Shown here: one piece after another, positions 15,198-24,473 of the stretch
How positions within the stretch are numbered: position 1 is the first letter of the stretch
How the letters are laid out: every line of letters begins with the position of its first letter
DNA from: Mesobacillus selenatarsenatis SF-1
GTDB lineage: Bacteria > Bacillota > Bacilli > Bacillales > Cytobacillaceae
Reading direction: 5' to 3'
Length of the DNA: 64,000 bases
Assembly: GCF_000813125.1 (NCBI RefSeq)
Contig: NZ_BASE01000106.1
Span: 1-64,000, forward strand
Made by a program: the position numbers and the translations under genes
The notes under the pieces: generated by a model
What the model was told of the DNA's origin: nothing
What the model saw: only the letters and a program-made list of their open reading frames with translations
Database searches by the model: none

Positions 15198-18100
15198 ATG
15201 AATTTGTTGAAATTTATTGTTCAGAAAAAAATCTTAGTCAGTTTAATGGTTGTATTAGTTTTATTGATTGGCAGCTTTTCAGTTTTAAAGCTGGATAAAG
15301 AGCTCTTTCCATCAATCAAGATGGATGGTGCTTATGTTGAAATCTATGCTGGGGAGATGCCGGCGATTGAAGTCGAAAGAACCATCACAACCCCGCTTGA
15401 AAAGAAGATTCTTGGCATCGAAGGCGTAGAGGAAATCCTTTCGAGCAGCAACATCGGGAAAAGCTCCATGCAGCTCACTATTGAACGCGGCCTTGGTGAG
15501 GAAGTGTTCAAGGAAGTAGAGTCAGTGGTGAATTCCACGACCTCCGATATAAGCGGTGTCAAAGATGTTATGACTGGACAATTTGGCACTAGCCAGGCAT
15601 ATGACTTTTTCATGGATGTTTCTGGCTCTGATATGGAAAAGATGACAGCCTTCGCTAAGAATATCCTGGAACCAAGGCTGGAGGCTCTTCCTGAAGTACA
15701 TGATGTCTCACTGTCAGGCAGCCTGGAAAAAGAAGTGACTGTGGAACTGAAGCGTGACGAACTTTTGAGAAATGGACTGGATGCAGCACAGGTAATTGGT
15801 GCAATCCAGCAGGCAAACAATGAAGCAACCCTGGGCCAGCTGAACAACGAAACAAACGCTCCTTCCCTTAGATGGAATACACAGCTGGAATCTGTTGAGA
15901 ATGTTAAAAACCTGCAGGTCCCGGCAGCGAACGGTTTTATTAAATTATCACAGATTGCGGACGTGAATTTACAGCCACTGGAAAGTTCCTCATTCGTCTG
16001 GAAAAATGGATCGAAGGATTTCATTTTTGTCCAGGTAGGCAGAGTAGCCGATGCCACTCAAATCGAGATGGCAGAAGCGGTACGTGAGGAAATCAAACAA
16101 ATCCGCGAAGAAGGATTGGTCAGCGGCGCAGAATTGAATGAAATGGTCGCCCAGGCGGACTATGTCAAGGACTCAATTGATGGAGTGACTAGCAATATCC
16201 TGATTGGAGCTGCTATTGCGGTTGCAATCCTGATGCTGTTCTTGAGAAATTTCCGCGCTACAATGATTGTCGGACTTTCGATTCCAACATCCGTGCTGCT
16301 CACTTTCGCTTCAATGTGGGTTTTTGGCTACAGCTTCAATATGCTGACACTGATTGGTCTTGGACTTGGAATCGGGATGATGGTCGATTCATCCATCGTT
16401 ATCCTTGAATCAATTTACCGTAAGAAAGAGCTTGGCATCAAGAATATGGAGGCAGTTATACAGGGAACGAAGGAGGTAGCTACAGCCGTACTGGCTTCGA
16501 TGCTGACGACGATTGTCGTTTTTGTGCCAATCGGCCTGCTTGGCGGTGAAATGGGCTCCTTCATGATCATCCTATCCGTTGTCGTTGTCATTACTCTGAT
16601 TAGCTCTGTGATAGTTTCTTTCACTCTGATTCCTTCTCTATCCGAGAAGTTCCTGAAGCTGAAAAAGAAAGAAAAGAACAACAAGGAAGGCCGGCTTGTA
16701 CGCGGATACAGCAAGATGATTTCCTGGACCATCAAGAAAAAACGCCACAGCTTTGCTGTCATCGGCCTGTTCTTCCTTATGCTCATTGGATCCCTTATGC
16801 TGGTAACAAAGATTCCAATGACCATCATGCCAGACATGATGAACCGTTATGCAGAGCTCTTGGTGACCGTCGAACCGGGTTTAAGCCTGGATGAAAAACA
16901 GGAAATCGTAAGTGAAATGAACAAAGCATTAGACGGAATTAAAGATGTTGAATCAAACTATGTAATGGATAATGGCAACATGATGTACACCATCATCAAC
17001 ATGACGAAAGGCGATGAGATCACTAGAGAGCAAAAAGAGGTAAATGAAGAAATACTTAAGGCTTTAAGAGCCCTTGAAGAGAAGGTTCCTTTGAAGAGTG
17101 CCGCAGCAGCCATGTCTGGTGGCGGTGGTTCCCCTGTTCAAATCAATATCTCTGGCGAAAGCTTTGATGAACTTCAAACAATTGCTGATGGGTTTATAGA
17201 AGAGCTTAAATCTATCGAAGGAATTGTTGCGGTCGAAAACTCCATTGAAAGGACATCTGTTGAACAAATCGTCCAACTGAATGAGTCTGAAATTGAAAAA
17301 GCGGGTTTGTCCCAGCCGCAGATCAAGCAATTCATTGAGCAGGCCTTTTTACAAATACCTGTGGGTGAACTGAAAATCAATGAGGAAAACATTCCGTTAA
17401 ATGTGAAGTGGGATGAAGAGATGACAACTAAATCCGCTTTGCTTGACCTGAAAGTCCCAACTCCTTCAGGTGAGAAAAAGCTATCTGAGTTCATCTCATT
17501 GAAGAGTGTCGAAAATCCAAACGAAATCTCGCACAAGGATGGTGAACGATATATCTCGATTTCGGCAGATATTGAAGGTAAAGACCTCGGCACCATCAAC
17601 CGTGAAGTCCAAAAGTTAATGGACAAATATGATGTACCAGAAGGCTACAGCATTGCACCTGCTGGAGACCTCGAGCAACAGCAGGAAATGGTTCAGGATA
17701 TGGTTCTGATCCTGGCGATTTCAATCTTCCTTGTCTACCTGGTCATGGCCGTCCAGTTCAACCACCTGGGCCACCCGCTGATCGTCATGTCCGTCATTCC
17801 GATGACCATCGTAGGCGTCATTCTTGGATTATTCCTGACACAGCAGGAATTAAGCATCATGTCCGGAATGGGCATCATCATGCTGATCGGGATTGTTTTG
17901 AATAACGCAATTTTACTGATCGACCGCACGAACCAGCTGCGCAACGAAGGCTACACTGTTCAGGAAGCACTTGTTGAAGCAGGCAAAAACCGCATCCGCC
18001 CAATTCTGATGACAACACTGACTACTGTTGGCGGCATGCTTCCATTAGCAATGGCTACAGGAGGATCAGGAAACTACCAGGCGCCAATGGCAACAGCCAT

Positions 18101-18257
18101 CATTGCCGGACTGAGCTTTGCGACGCTGATTACCTTGCTTCTGATCCCGGCTGTATATCATATTTTTACAAGAAGTGCCGAGAAAAGAAGCTGGTTCAGC
18201 AGGAAATCTAAGCAAAGCAAAAAAACTATCACAGCTGTTCCAGAGATTTTGAGCTAA
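15198..18257 (+). CDS. RND-family efflux transporter (SwrC/AcrB-like)
   Basis: 1019 residues after GGGGAGGAC. Architecture is that of AcrB/SwrC permeases: an N-terminal helix (about 9-28), porter domain with KEVTVELKRDEL, a helix bundle (about 330-470) including GLGIGMMVDSSIVILES with the proton-relay Asp pair region, a second helix (about 520), a second porter domain, and a C-terminal bundle (about 840-990) with GIVLNNAILLIDRTNQLR. Such pumps use proton flow to export surfactants, drugs or lipids; in Firmicutes they often work without an outer-membrane partner. No membrane-fusion protein or regulator is adjacent. The short basic tail ends before a strong terminator. Confidence 0.93.
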   Translation: MNLLKFIVQKKILVSLMVVLVLLIGSFSVLKLDKELFPSIKMDGAYVEIYAGEMPAIEVERTITTPLEKKILGIEGVEEILSSSNIGKSSMQLTIERGLGEEVFKEVESVVNSTTSDISGVKDVMTGQFGTSQAYDFFMDVSGSDMEKMTAFAKNILEPRLEALPEVHDVSLSGSLEKEVTVELKRDELLRNGLDAAQVIGAIQQANNEATLGQLNNETNAPSLRWNTQLESVENVKNLQVPAANGFIKLSQIADVNLQPLESSSFVWKNGSKDFIFVQVGRVADATQIEMAEAVREEIKQIREEGLVSGAELNEMVAQADYVKDSIDGVTSNILIGAAIAVAILMLFLRNFRATMIVGLSIPTSVLLTFASMWVFGYSFNMLTLIGLGLGIGMMVDSSIVILESIYRKKELGIKNMEAVIQGTKEVATAVLASMLTTIVVFVPIGLLGGEMGSFMIILSVVVVITLISSVIVSFTLIPSLSEKFLKLKKKEKNNKEGRLVRGYSKMISWTIKKKRHSFAVIGLFFLMLIGSLMLVTKIPMTIMPDMMNRYAELLVTVEPGLSLDEKQEIVSEMNKALDGIKDVESNYVMDNGNMMYTIINMTKGDEITREQKEVNEEILKALRALEEKVPLKSAAAAMSGGGGSPVQINISGESFDELQTIADGFIEELKSIEGIVAVENSIERTSVEQIVQLNESEIEKAGLSQPQIKQFIEQAFLQIPVGELKINEENIPLNVKWDEEMTTKSALLDLKVPTPSGEKKLSEFISLKSVENPNEISHKDGERYISISADIEGKDLGTINREVQKLMDKYDVPEGYSIAPAGDLEQQQEMVQDMVLILAISIFLVYLVMAVQFNHLGHPLIVMSVIPMTIVGVILGLFLTQQELSIMSGMGIIMLIGIVLNNAILLIDRTNQLRNEGYTVQEALVEAGKNRIRPILMTTLTTVGGMLPLAMATGGSGNYQAPMATAIIAGLSFATLITLLLIPAVYHIFTRSAEKRSWFSRKSKQSKKTITAVPEILS

Positions 18258-18262
18258 ACATC

Positions 18263-18300
18263 AAGGAGGCAAAACGACTAGTACAGCGTTTTGCCTCCTT
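18263..18300 (+). terminator. Rho-independent terminator
   Basis: Perfect 14-bp stem AAGGAGGCAAAACG / CGTTTTGCCTCCTT with following T-run, directly after the RND gene. Confidence 0.9.
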
Positions 18301-18424
18301 TTTTCATGTCTGATTTTGGGCGAGTACTTAGACCCCTTTGATCCGCTCTTCAATTTGGGCAATCATTCTTATTAGCTAATCATTAAAAATATAAGTCTGA
18401 CCGGGTGGTTAGGCACTTCCATTG

Positions 18425-20443
18425 TTACTGTAATGTTCCTCCTGCCTGGATGTAGCGGGCATTGAATTCCTGCACGAACTGGTTGGTGATGGCTGCGTCA
18501 TGGATGATCAGCAAGTTTTCATCATTTACATTATTTCCGTTGTTGCTCCAGTTTGTTGATCCCACGATGACTGTTGGATCGCTATCTGTATCGGCGTCGA
18601 TCAGCATTGTTTTACTGTGCAGCTTGCGTGTCTCTGCGTCTGCATAGACAGGTGCCGGGTTGTTCCATCTTGTGTTAGGGTTATTGACGCTTGTCTGTGA
18701 AGCAGTCCGCCCTGTCATATCGACACTTGCAGACCACCACTGGTTCCAGAAGCTCGAGTCGAACAATCCTTTTACATCAAACCCGGTCAGGGTTCCTTCC
18801 ATGTCATTATAGGACCCCTCCCACTTATTCTTCAATTCATCAGTGAGTGACTGGTCGCTCCAGGCAAAGATCGAAAAGTATGTATTGAAATGGGCTTCAT
18901 TACGAATCAAATCAACCATTTTCCCGACTGCATTATCCCCCGCTGAAAAATAGATTTCTACCTTTTTCCCATTGATATCGATAACATGTGTTGTATTGTC
19001 CGTTTTCCGCGTGCTGAAGTTCGAGGCGACAGGGTCTGGAGTCAATGTATTGGTGCCCCACATCTCATTGAATTCAGTTTCATAGATACCTGCTAACTGT
19101 GGCCAGTTGATTTCGACGATTTGGTTCTGGTTGCCATCAAGGATTCCCTGCTCCATGTTTTCATCTGACCCATATAAGCCAGTGACGGTAAAATTCCATG
19201 TTCCTGTGAATACCCAGCGGTCATCTACAATCGCGAATTTATTGTGCATCTGGTTTCCAGGACCGTAATAACTTCCCGCTGCTTTCGCCTCGGCATCAAC
19301 AAACAGGCGGCCAGTCGTCTCACTATTCCCAACAGTGACGGTTACTGAAGCTATATCACTAACACTAGCCGGCAATCCTTTAGCCGTTCTTTTCGCACTG
19401 TCTTCCACTGCAAACATTGGCGAGTCTGAGAAAACCACGATATCATCAGCCGTGCCGATTTTCGCATCCTGTCCGCGCACCATTTTTTCCAAGTAAAGTC
19501 GCATCGTTTCAAAGCGTTCTGCATAGTGAGGATCTGCTGCGTCCTTGGAATCTGCAATCACGCGCACATCGATACCCTGTGCTGCTTTCTGGATCAGCGT
19601 ATCAACTACCCGCGGAAGGTTAATTTCATATGTAGCAAAATCTATGCTTTTTGTTGCTGAGTTGAGCCGCTTGATTAAAATATCTTCAAAGTTCACATTA
19701 TAGTTCGATTCGTTCCCTGCTGAAGCATACTGTGAAAATGCACATTTATTAAAATAAACATTCATAGCGCCTTCTGCTTCGGAAACATTATTCAGGCGCT
19801 GGGTCCTGTCATCACATACACTTGGAGCTTCCGAAGGAGTCGATCCGCCGCCAGCATCACCACCAGAACCACTGCCATCCGTACCAGTCGAATTGAATGA
19901 CTTCGGTGTTCCTAGTCCATCAGCGTAGCTCGCATTGGCAGTTGCCCAGTTCGTGGAATCGAGCCCAGAAACCCCTGGGTCAATTCGTTCCATTGTTGCT
20001 TTTGTCGTATTATCGCCTGCATACCAGCTGTCAACCTCGTCGATAACCGCTCCAGATGCATCAATCAATTTAAGGTGTTCAGCAGTATTTCCCAGTGAGC
20101 CGCTGTAAACAAGGTCAGCTTGAATTTCTGTAACGGATTGGTCATCTGTTTTTTCGAGTAAAAAATAACTATTGGCAGGAAGAGTGCCGCTTAGCGCAAT
20201 TGCCGGGGCACCGTCAGCAGCGTTCAGCTGCCAGCCATCAAGCACTACATCAGAAGCTGAATTGTTATAAAGCTCAATCCATTCATCACTGTAGCTTTTA
20301 TTCGTGCCCATCCAGGCAACTTCACTGATGACCACATTCGGTGTCTCAGCAGCATTCACGGTTGGTGCACTGGTCATGAATGACGGGTAAAGAGTTGAAA
20401 ACAATAGGATAATTGCTGGTAAAACAGAAATCATTTTCTTCAA
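18425..20443 (-). CDS. Secreted lamin-tail and phospholipase-D-like protein
   Basis: 672 residues from a TTG at 20443 (GGAGG 9 nt upstream; the ATG at 20434 is too far). Residues 1-31 form a signal peptide ending SAPTVNA. A lamin-tail domain follows (about 36-165; VVISEVAWMG, DEWIELYNN, VVLDGWQL). After a Gly/Ser linker come two PLD half-domains with HKD motifs: HNKFAIVDDR (about 400) and HSKTMLIDAD (about 615), each followed by the conserved G-S/T-x-N-W/F (GTWNFT and GSTNWS). Both catalytic His-Lys-Asp sets are intact. Likely an extracellular phosphodiesterase such as a nuclease or phospholipase; no membrane anchor is seen. Confidence 0.88.
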   Translation of the reverse strand: MKKMISVLPAIILLFSTLYPSFMTSAPTVNAAETPNVVISEVAWMGTNKSYSDEWIELYNNSASDVVLDGWQLNAADGAPAIALSGTLPANSYFLLEKTDDQSVTEIQADLVYSGSLGNTAEHLKLIDASGAVIDEVDSWYAGDNTTKATMERIDPGVSGLDSTNWATANASYADGLGTPKSFNSTGTDGSGSGGDAGGGSTPSEAPSVCDDRTQRLNNVSEAEGAMNVYFNKCAFSQYASAGNESNYNVNFEDILIKRLNSATKSIDFATYEINLPRVVDTLIQKAAQGIDVRVIADSKDAADPHYAERFETMRLYLEKMVRGQDAKIGTADDIVVFSDSPMFAVEDSAKRTAKGLPASVSDIASVTVTVGNSETTGRLFVDAEAKAAGSYYGPGNQMHNKFAIVDDRWVFTGTWNFTVTGLYGSDENMEQGILDGNQNQIVEINWPQLAGIYETEFNEMWGTNTLTPDPVASNFSTRKTDNTTHVIDINGKKVEIYFSAGDNAVGKMVDLIRNEAHFNTYFSIFAWSDQSLTDELKNKWEGSYNDMEGTLTGFDVKGLFDSSFWNQWWSASVDMTGRTASQTSVNNPNTRWNNPAPVYADAETRKLHSKTMLIDADTDSDPTVIVGSTNWSNNGNNVNDENLLIIHDAAITNQFVQEFNARYIQAGGTLQ

Positions 20444-20688
20444 CTTTGACTACCTCCTCAAATATAAATCCAAGATAATCATAATGTAAAAAAGTTGTCG
20501 AAATATGATGAATTTGTAAATTTTGCGAAAAATGATTCTATATGAGGAGTTTAAATTTGTGGGATAAATCACAAAGGAAACTAATGACCTAGCAACCTGC
20601 CAGACAGTTTCCAATCAAAAAAGTATCATTCAAAAATGGAATCGTTGCAGCTGTTATTGTTTTACTTTTCTTTGATAAAAATAAATAA

Positions 20689-20726
20689 AAGTGCCGGTCT
20701 GGATGCGAAACACCTGACTGGCACTT
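20689..20726 (-). terminator. Terminator of the MBL-hydrolase operon
   Basis: AAGTGCC / GGCACTT stem continuing imperfectly inward (AGTCAGGTG region), followed by T-rich sequence on the minus strand. The rest of the 290-bp gap to 20443 shows no gene. Confidence 0.7.
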
Positions 20727-20733
20727 ATCAATA

Positions 20734-21834
20734 TCAAGCTTTGTTCATCCGCCACCAGGCTGATTTTGGATAATCATCAAGACTAACCGTAAAAGTCTCA
20801 CCAATTCTTGGTGTGACAATATCAACTCCTGATTCTTCTGCTGCACGGACTGCCCTCTCAACCGGATCATGCCAGGCATGAAGCGACAAAGTGAACGCTC
20901 CCCAATGCACAGGAACAAGCAGCTTCCCCTTTACATCTTGATGTGCCTGAACTGTTTCTTCAGGCAACATGTGGATCGCTGCCCAGCGAGCATCATACTG
21001 GCCGCATTCCATCAGGGTTAAATCGAATGGGCCATATTTTTCGCCGATTTCTTTAAAATGCGGCCCATATCCGCCATCGCCACTGAAAAAAACTTTTGTC
21101 TCCTGACCAATGATCACCCAGGAGCACCAAAGAGTTGCATTCCGGTCAGTAAGACTTCGGCCAGAAAAATGGCGAGCAGGGGTACAGGCAAACTGGAGCC
21201 CTGCAAATGAGAGTCCATCCCACCAATCATGCTCCTGGATCATTTCAGGGGAAATTCCCCAGCGCTCCAGATGTGCCCCAACTCCCAGTGGAACAACATA
21301 GTTCTTCACCTTGCCCTTAAGCTTCATGATGGAACCATAATCCAAATGATCATAATGGTCATGTGAAAGCACGACCGTATCTACAACTGGGAGTTCCTCT
21401 ATCTTAAGAGGCAGCTCCCTGCTGTACCGCTGGTTTCTTATCGGGAAAGGAGTGGGCGCTTTTCCGAACATCGGATCGAATAATATGGTTTTGCCCTCTA
21501 TCTCCAGCAGGAAGGCTGAATGTCCAAACCAAGTGACCTTCGTTGCTGAACCTTTTTGTAATGGCTGTGCGAAAGTTGCCATCGGAAGTGGAGCTCCCGG
21601 CCTTCTCTCTGAATTGCCTTTTAAAAAGTCCTGCATCATAGAAATCATCGAGCTTAAGCTCGTATCCCATGATGTTTCAATCTGATTGGCAAACTTTCCG
21701 TTCCGATATTGCGGAGACTTCGCGTATATGGATTTTCTTTTTTCCGTATGCTTACCGCCAAAAGCCGGATAGTAATTCAGGATTGCATAATTTGCAATTA
21801 CAATCACAGCTATGATTATTAGTATATTTAACAT
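20734..21834 (-). CDS. MBL-fold metallo-hydrolase, NAPE-PLD-like
   Basis: 366 residues with an N-terminal membrane helix (about 2-22). The metallo-beta-lactamase core contains VTWFGHSAFLLEIEGKTILF, the metal motif SHDHYDHLD, PARHFSG, FSGDGGYG with the bridging Asp, and PVHWGAF with the last His. This arrangement fits the NAPE-PLD/UlaG-like branch that hydrolyses phosphodiesters. The helix suggests membrane attachment. It lies 27 bp after the SDR-like gene and is probably in its operon. Confidence 0.85.
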   Translation of the reverse strand: MLNILIIIAVIVIANYAILNYYPAFGGKHTEKRKSIYAKSPQYRNGKFANQIETSWDTSLSSMISMMQDFLKGNSERRPGAPLPMATFAQPLQKGSATKVTWFGHSAFLLEIEGKTILFDPMFGKAPTPFPIRNQRYSRELPLKIEELPVVDTVVLSHDHYDHLDYGSIMKLKGKVKNYVVPLGVGAHLERWGISPEMIQEHDWWDGLSFAGLQFACTPARHFSGRSLTDRNATLWCSWVIIGQETKVFFSGDGGYGPHFKEIGEKYGPFDLTLMECGQYDARWAAIHMLPEETVQAHQDVKGKLLVPVHWGAFTLSLHAWHDPVERAVRAAEESGVDIVTPRIGETFTVSLDDYPKSAWWRMNKA

Positions 21835-21861
21835 GATCTCTACCTCATTAGCGCTGATTGA

Positions 21862-22521
21862 TCATCGGCCTATTTCCTGGATTTTTCCAGAAGGATAGAG
21901 TGCTAGTCCTGTCACTTCCTTCTGGGCTACTTGATATATGGCCGATGCTACTACCCTGCCTTCAATTGCTTTGTATTTCTTGAATGGCCCCCCAAAGAGA
22001 AAAGGCATTTTAGTAAAAATTGCTGCAGCTGCCCTTTCGCCAAACCTAAATTCATCTCGCTCCCCCAATAACAATGATGGGCGGAAGATGGATGTTGTTT
22101 CAAATGGAATCCGCTTGATTTCCTCCTCGAGCTTCCCTTTCATTTTTGAGTAAAAGATTGGGGAGTCAGGATTTGCATTCATCGAGCTCACAAGCAAAAA
22201 CTTCCTGGCTCCTTTAGAACTGGCCAATTTGGCAATTGCCACAGGGTAGTCTACATCAATCTTCCACATTGCTTCCTTAGTCTTTGCTTTCTTGATTGTT
22301 GTTCCAAGACAGCAAAATACATCGTCTACTGCAAATAACCCTATATACTCTTCCAATCGGTCGAAATCAATCACCCTTTCATCTAGCTTAGAGTGTTTGA
22401 CGTAAAGCGGCCTTCTTACAATTGCCGTCACCTGGTCATATTCCTTCGAATTCAACAAAATCTGTAGCAATTCATTCCCAATTAATCCTGTCGAGCCAGC
22501 TATCAAAGCTTTTTTCCCCAT
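21862..22521 (-). CDS. NAD(P)-binding oxidoreductase, YraR/HTATIP2-like
   Basis: 219 residues from the ATG at 22521 (GGGAGG 10 nt upstream); the longer frame is leader sequence overlapping the divergent gene. The N-terminal Rossmann motif ALIAGSTGLIGNELL (GxxGxxG) and VFCCLGTTIKKAKTKEAMWKID with LVSSMNANPDSPIFYSKMKG, which includes the active YxxxK-type pair, mark the atypical SDR group with HTATIP2 and YraR. Substrate unknown. First gene of a likely two-gene unit with the MBL hydrolase. Confidence 0.82.
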   Translation of the reverse strand: MGKKALIAGSTGLIGNELLQILLNSKEYDQVTAIVRRPLYVKHSKLDERVIDFDRLEEYIGLFAVDDVFCCLGTTIKKAKTKEAMWKIDVDYPVAIAKLASSKGARKFLLVSSMNANPDSPIFYSKMKGKLEEEIKRIPFETTSIFRPSLLLGERDEFRFGERAAAAIFTKMPFLFGGPFKKYKAIEGRVVASAIYQVAQKEVTGLALYPSGKIQEIGR

Positions 22522-22636
22522 AGCCAAGAGACCTCCCTGTAAAATGCCTGCTTTTATTATTTCATATTTGGCCCAGATAGAAAAATCAAGAATAAAAAAA
22601 AGGTATTTAAAAAAGGTTTTACAAATAACTAAACTT

Positions 22637-22665
22637 TGTATAACATATGTATAAGTTATGTATAA
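22637..22665 (+). promoter_or_regulatory. Three TGTATAA direct repeats at 11-bp spacing
   Basis: TGTATAA occurs at 22637, 22648 and 22659, exactly 11 bp apart, 28 bp before the DhaL-DegV gene. Equal spacing by about one helical turn suggests cooperative binding of a regulator on one face, or repeated -10-like boxes. TTTTAC lies about 16 bp upstream of TATAAC and could be a -35. Confidence 0.5.
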
Positions 22666-22692
22666 CTTTTTTCTCATGGAGGATACCTTACG

Positions 22693-24471
22693 ATGCTTGA
22701 TCATAAATTGTTATTAAACATGCTTTTTTCCGGGTCGCGAAAAGTGATTGAACATCAGGAAGAATTGAATGCAATCAATGTTTTCCCTGTTCCTGACGGA
22801 GACACCGGGAGCAATCTGTCCTATCTGATGAGGACTATTCTACAAGACGCTTATATTAGTGATGATCCCTCCGAATCACTCACATCGCTGAAGAAAGCTG
22901 CTTTGAGGGGGTCACGGGGAAATTCGGGGATGATTTTTTCCCAGTTCCTGATTCATTTCGCGAACGGATTATCGAACAAGAATATTCATAGCACAAATGA
23001 TTTCATCTCTGTATGTGAGCTTGCCGCAGGAAAAACGTACGATTCTGTCATGTCACCAGAAGAAGGAACGGTTCTGACTGTCATGAAAGACTGGGTGCTG
23101 GCGATGAAGCAATCAACAGCAGCTCACTCGAATGTAATATCTTTGATTGGCGATTCCCTGCCTCAAGTCTATCAATCTCTCGAGAAAACGAAGATAAAGA
23201 TGGAAAAGATCAGTGGAAGAAATGTTGTGGATTCCGGTGCGAAAGGTTTTGTTTATTTTCTGGAAGGGCTCATGCAGACGCAAAATAAGTCTGAAGAAAC
23301 GACAAAAAGTCAAATCGCTTCATTCTTTGAGGACCATATTCCATCTAAGGAGGATTTCCTTCCCTATCGCTACTGTACTGAATTTATGATCCATGGAATC
23401 TCTGAATCTTTGAAAATAAAAGAAGTGGCAGGAACTCTTGGGGATTCGGTCGTAATCGCAGGGGATGAACAGCAGTTGAAGATCCACTTACATACAAATG
23501 AACCTCACGAAGCTGTCGAGCTTCTGTCAGCACTTGGTACTATCAGCTTCCAGAAGGTTGAGGATATGAGGCGCCAATACGAGAGCATCCATGCGAGGAA
23601 ATCAAAAATCGCGCTTGTCGTCGACTCAGCCTGTGACCTCCCTGAAGAATTCATGGACCACCACCAGATTCATTTGCTGCCGGCTACAATCGAAATGGAT
23701 CAGTCACCATATCTGGATAAAGTAACAATGAAACCAGAAAATTTCTACAATCGATTGGAAGTTGCTGAAGAAGCACCTAAAACCTCTCAGCCAGGCCTTG
23801 AACAAATCATCCAGACATATGAACAACTGGCAAACCATTATGATCATATTTTATCGATACATGTTTCCAAAGAGTTGAGCGGGACGTTTGAATCCTGCAT
23901 GCTTGCAGCTGCTCAGGTCAACCCAGAAAAAATCACCGTGCTGAATACGAAAACACTCTCAGGTGCTTATGGCTTGCTAATCCATACGGTCGCTGAAAAC
24001 CTTGACAAAGGAGCGAGCCTGGATGAATTAATTCAATTGACAGATGAATTGACTGCCAAGACAGAAATCCTTGTCAGCGTTCCTACGTTAAAGCATATGA
24101 TTCGGGGTGGCAGAGTCACTCCTCTGCAAGGCAAAATCGCGACGTTGTTAAAAATGAAGCCAATCGTTTCTGTTGATGAACAAGGCAAATCAAAACTTTA
24201 CGGAAAGACCCTTTTCCGAAACTCCAACCTAAGAAAAATGTTCAGCATGATTGCCCATCTGGATAAAACGAAGCAAATAACACAATATGTTGTGCTTCAC
24301 GCAAATGACCCAGAGAAAGCAGCATTGTGTGCAAAAGAAATGAAGAACCTGACAGGGATCGACCCTTTATATACCGCCAATGTATCCCCTGTCATCGGGG
24401 CTCATGCAGGCAAGGGATCAGTCAGCGTAGCAATGCTTTTCGACAAATCCAAATATGAAAGGAGTTTTTAA
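22693..24471 (+). CDS. DhaL-DegV fusion protein (FakA/FakB-like)
   Basis: 592 residues. Residues ~1-190 form a DhaL/DAK2 domain with NVFPVPDGDTGSNLSYLM (nucleotide/Mg2+ site) and the GSRGNSGMIFSQFL loop. A linker of about 110 residues carries the FakA-like dimer region (YRYCTEFMI, HLHTNEPHEAV). The last ~285 residues are a DegV domain (ALVVDSACDLPEEF, KTSQPG, SKELSGTFESC, VPTLKHMIRGGR, KPIVSV) that binds a fatty acid in FakB. In staphylococci FakA and FakB are separate and together phosphorylate fatty acids; here both are in one chain, so a self-contained fatty-acid kinase is likely. Downstream DUF1295 gene starts 2 bp later. Confidence 0.9.
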   Translation: MLDHKLLLNMLFSGSRKVIEHQEELNAINVFPVPDGDTGSNLSYLMRTILQDAYISDDPSESLTSLKKAALRGSRGNSGMIFSQFLIHFANGLSNKNIHSTNDFISVCELAAGKTYDSVMSPEEGTVLTVMKDWVLAMKQSTAAHSNVISLIGDSLPQVYQSLEKTKIKMEKISGRNVVDSGAKGFVYFLEGLMQTQNKSEETTKSQIASFFEDHIPSKEDFLPYRYCTEFMIHGISESLKIKEVAGTLGDSVVIAGDEQQLKIHLHTNEPHEAVELLSALGTISFQKVEDMRRQYESIHARKSKIALVVDSACDLPEEFMDHHQIHLLPATIEMDQSPYLDKVTMKPENFYNRLEVAEEAPKTSQPGLEQIIQTYEQLANHYDHILSIHVSKELSGTFESCMLAAAQVNPEKITVLNTKTLSGAYGLLIHTVAENLDKGASLDELIQLTDELTAKTEILVSVPTLKHMIRGGRVTPLQGKIATLLKMKPIVSVDEQGKSKLYGKTLFRNSNLRKMFSMIAHLDKTKQITQYVVLHANDPEKAALCAKEMKNLTGIDPLYTANVSPVIGAHAGKGSVSVAMLFDKSKYERSF

Positions 24472-24473
24472 AA

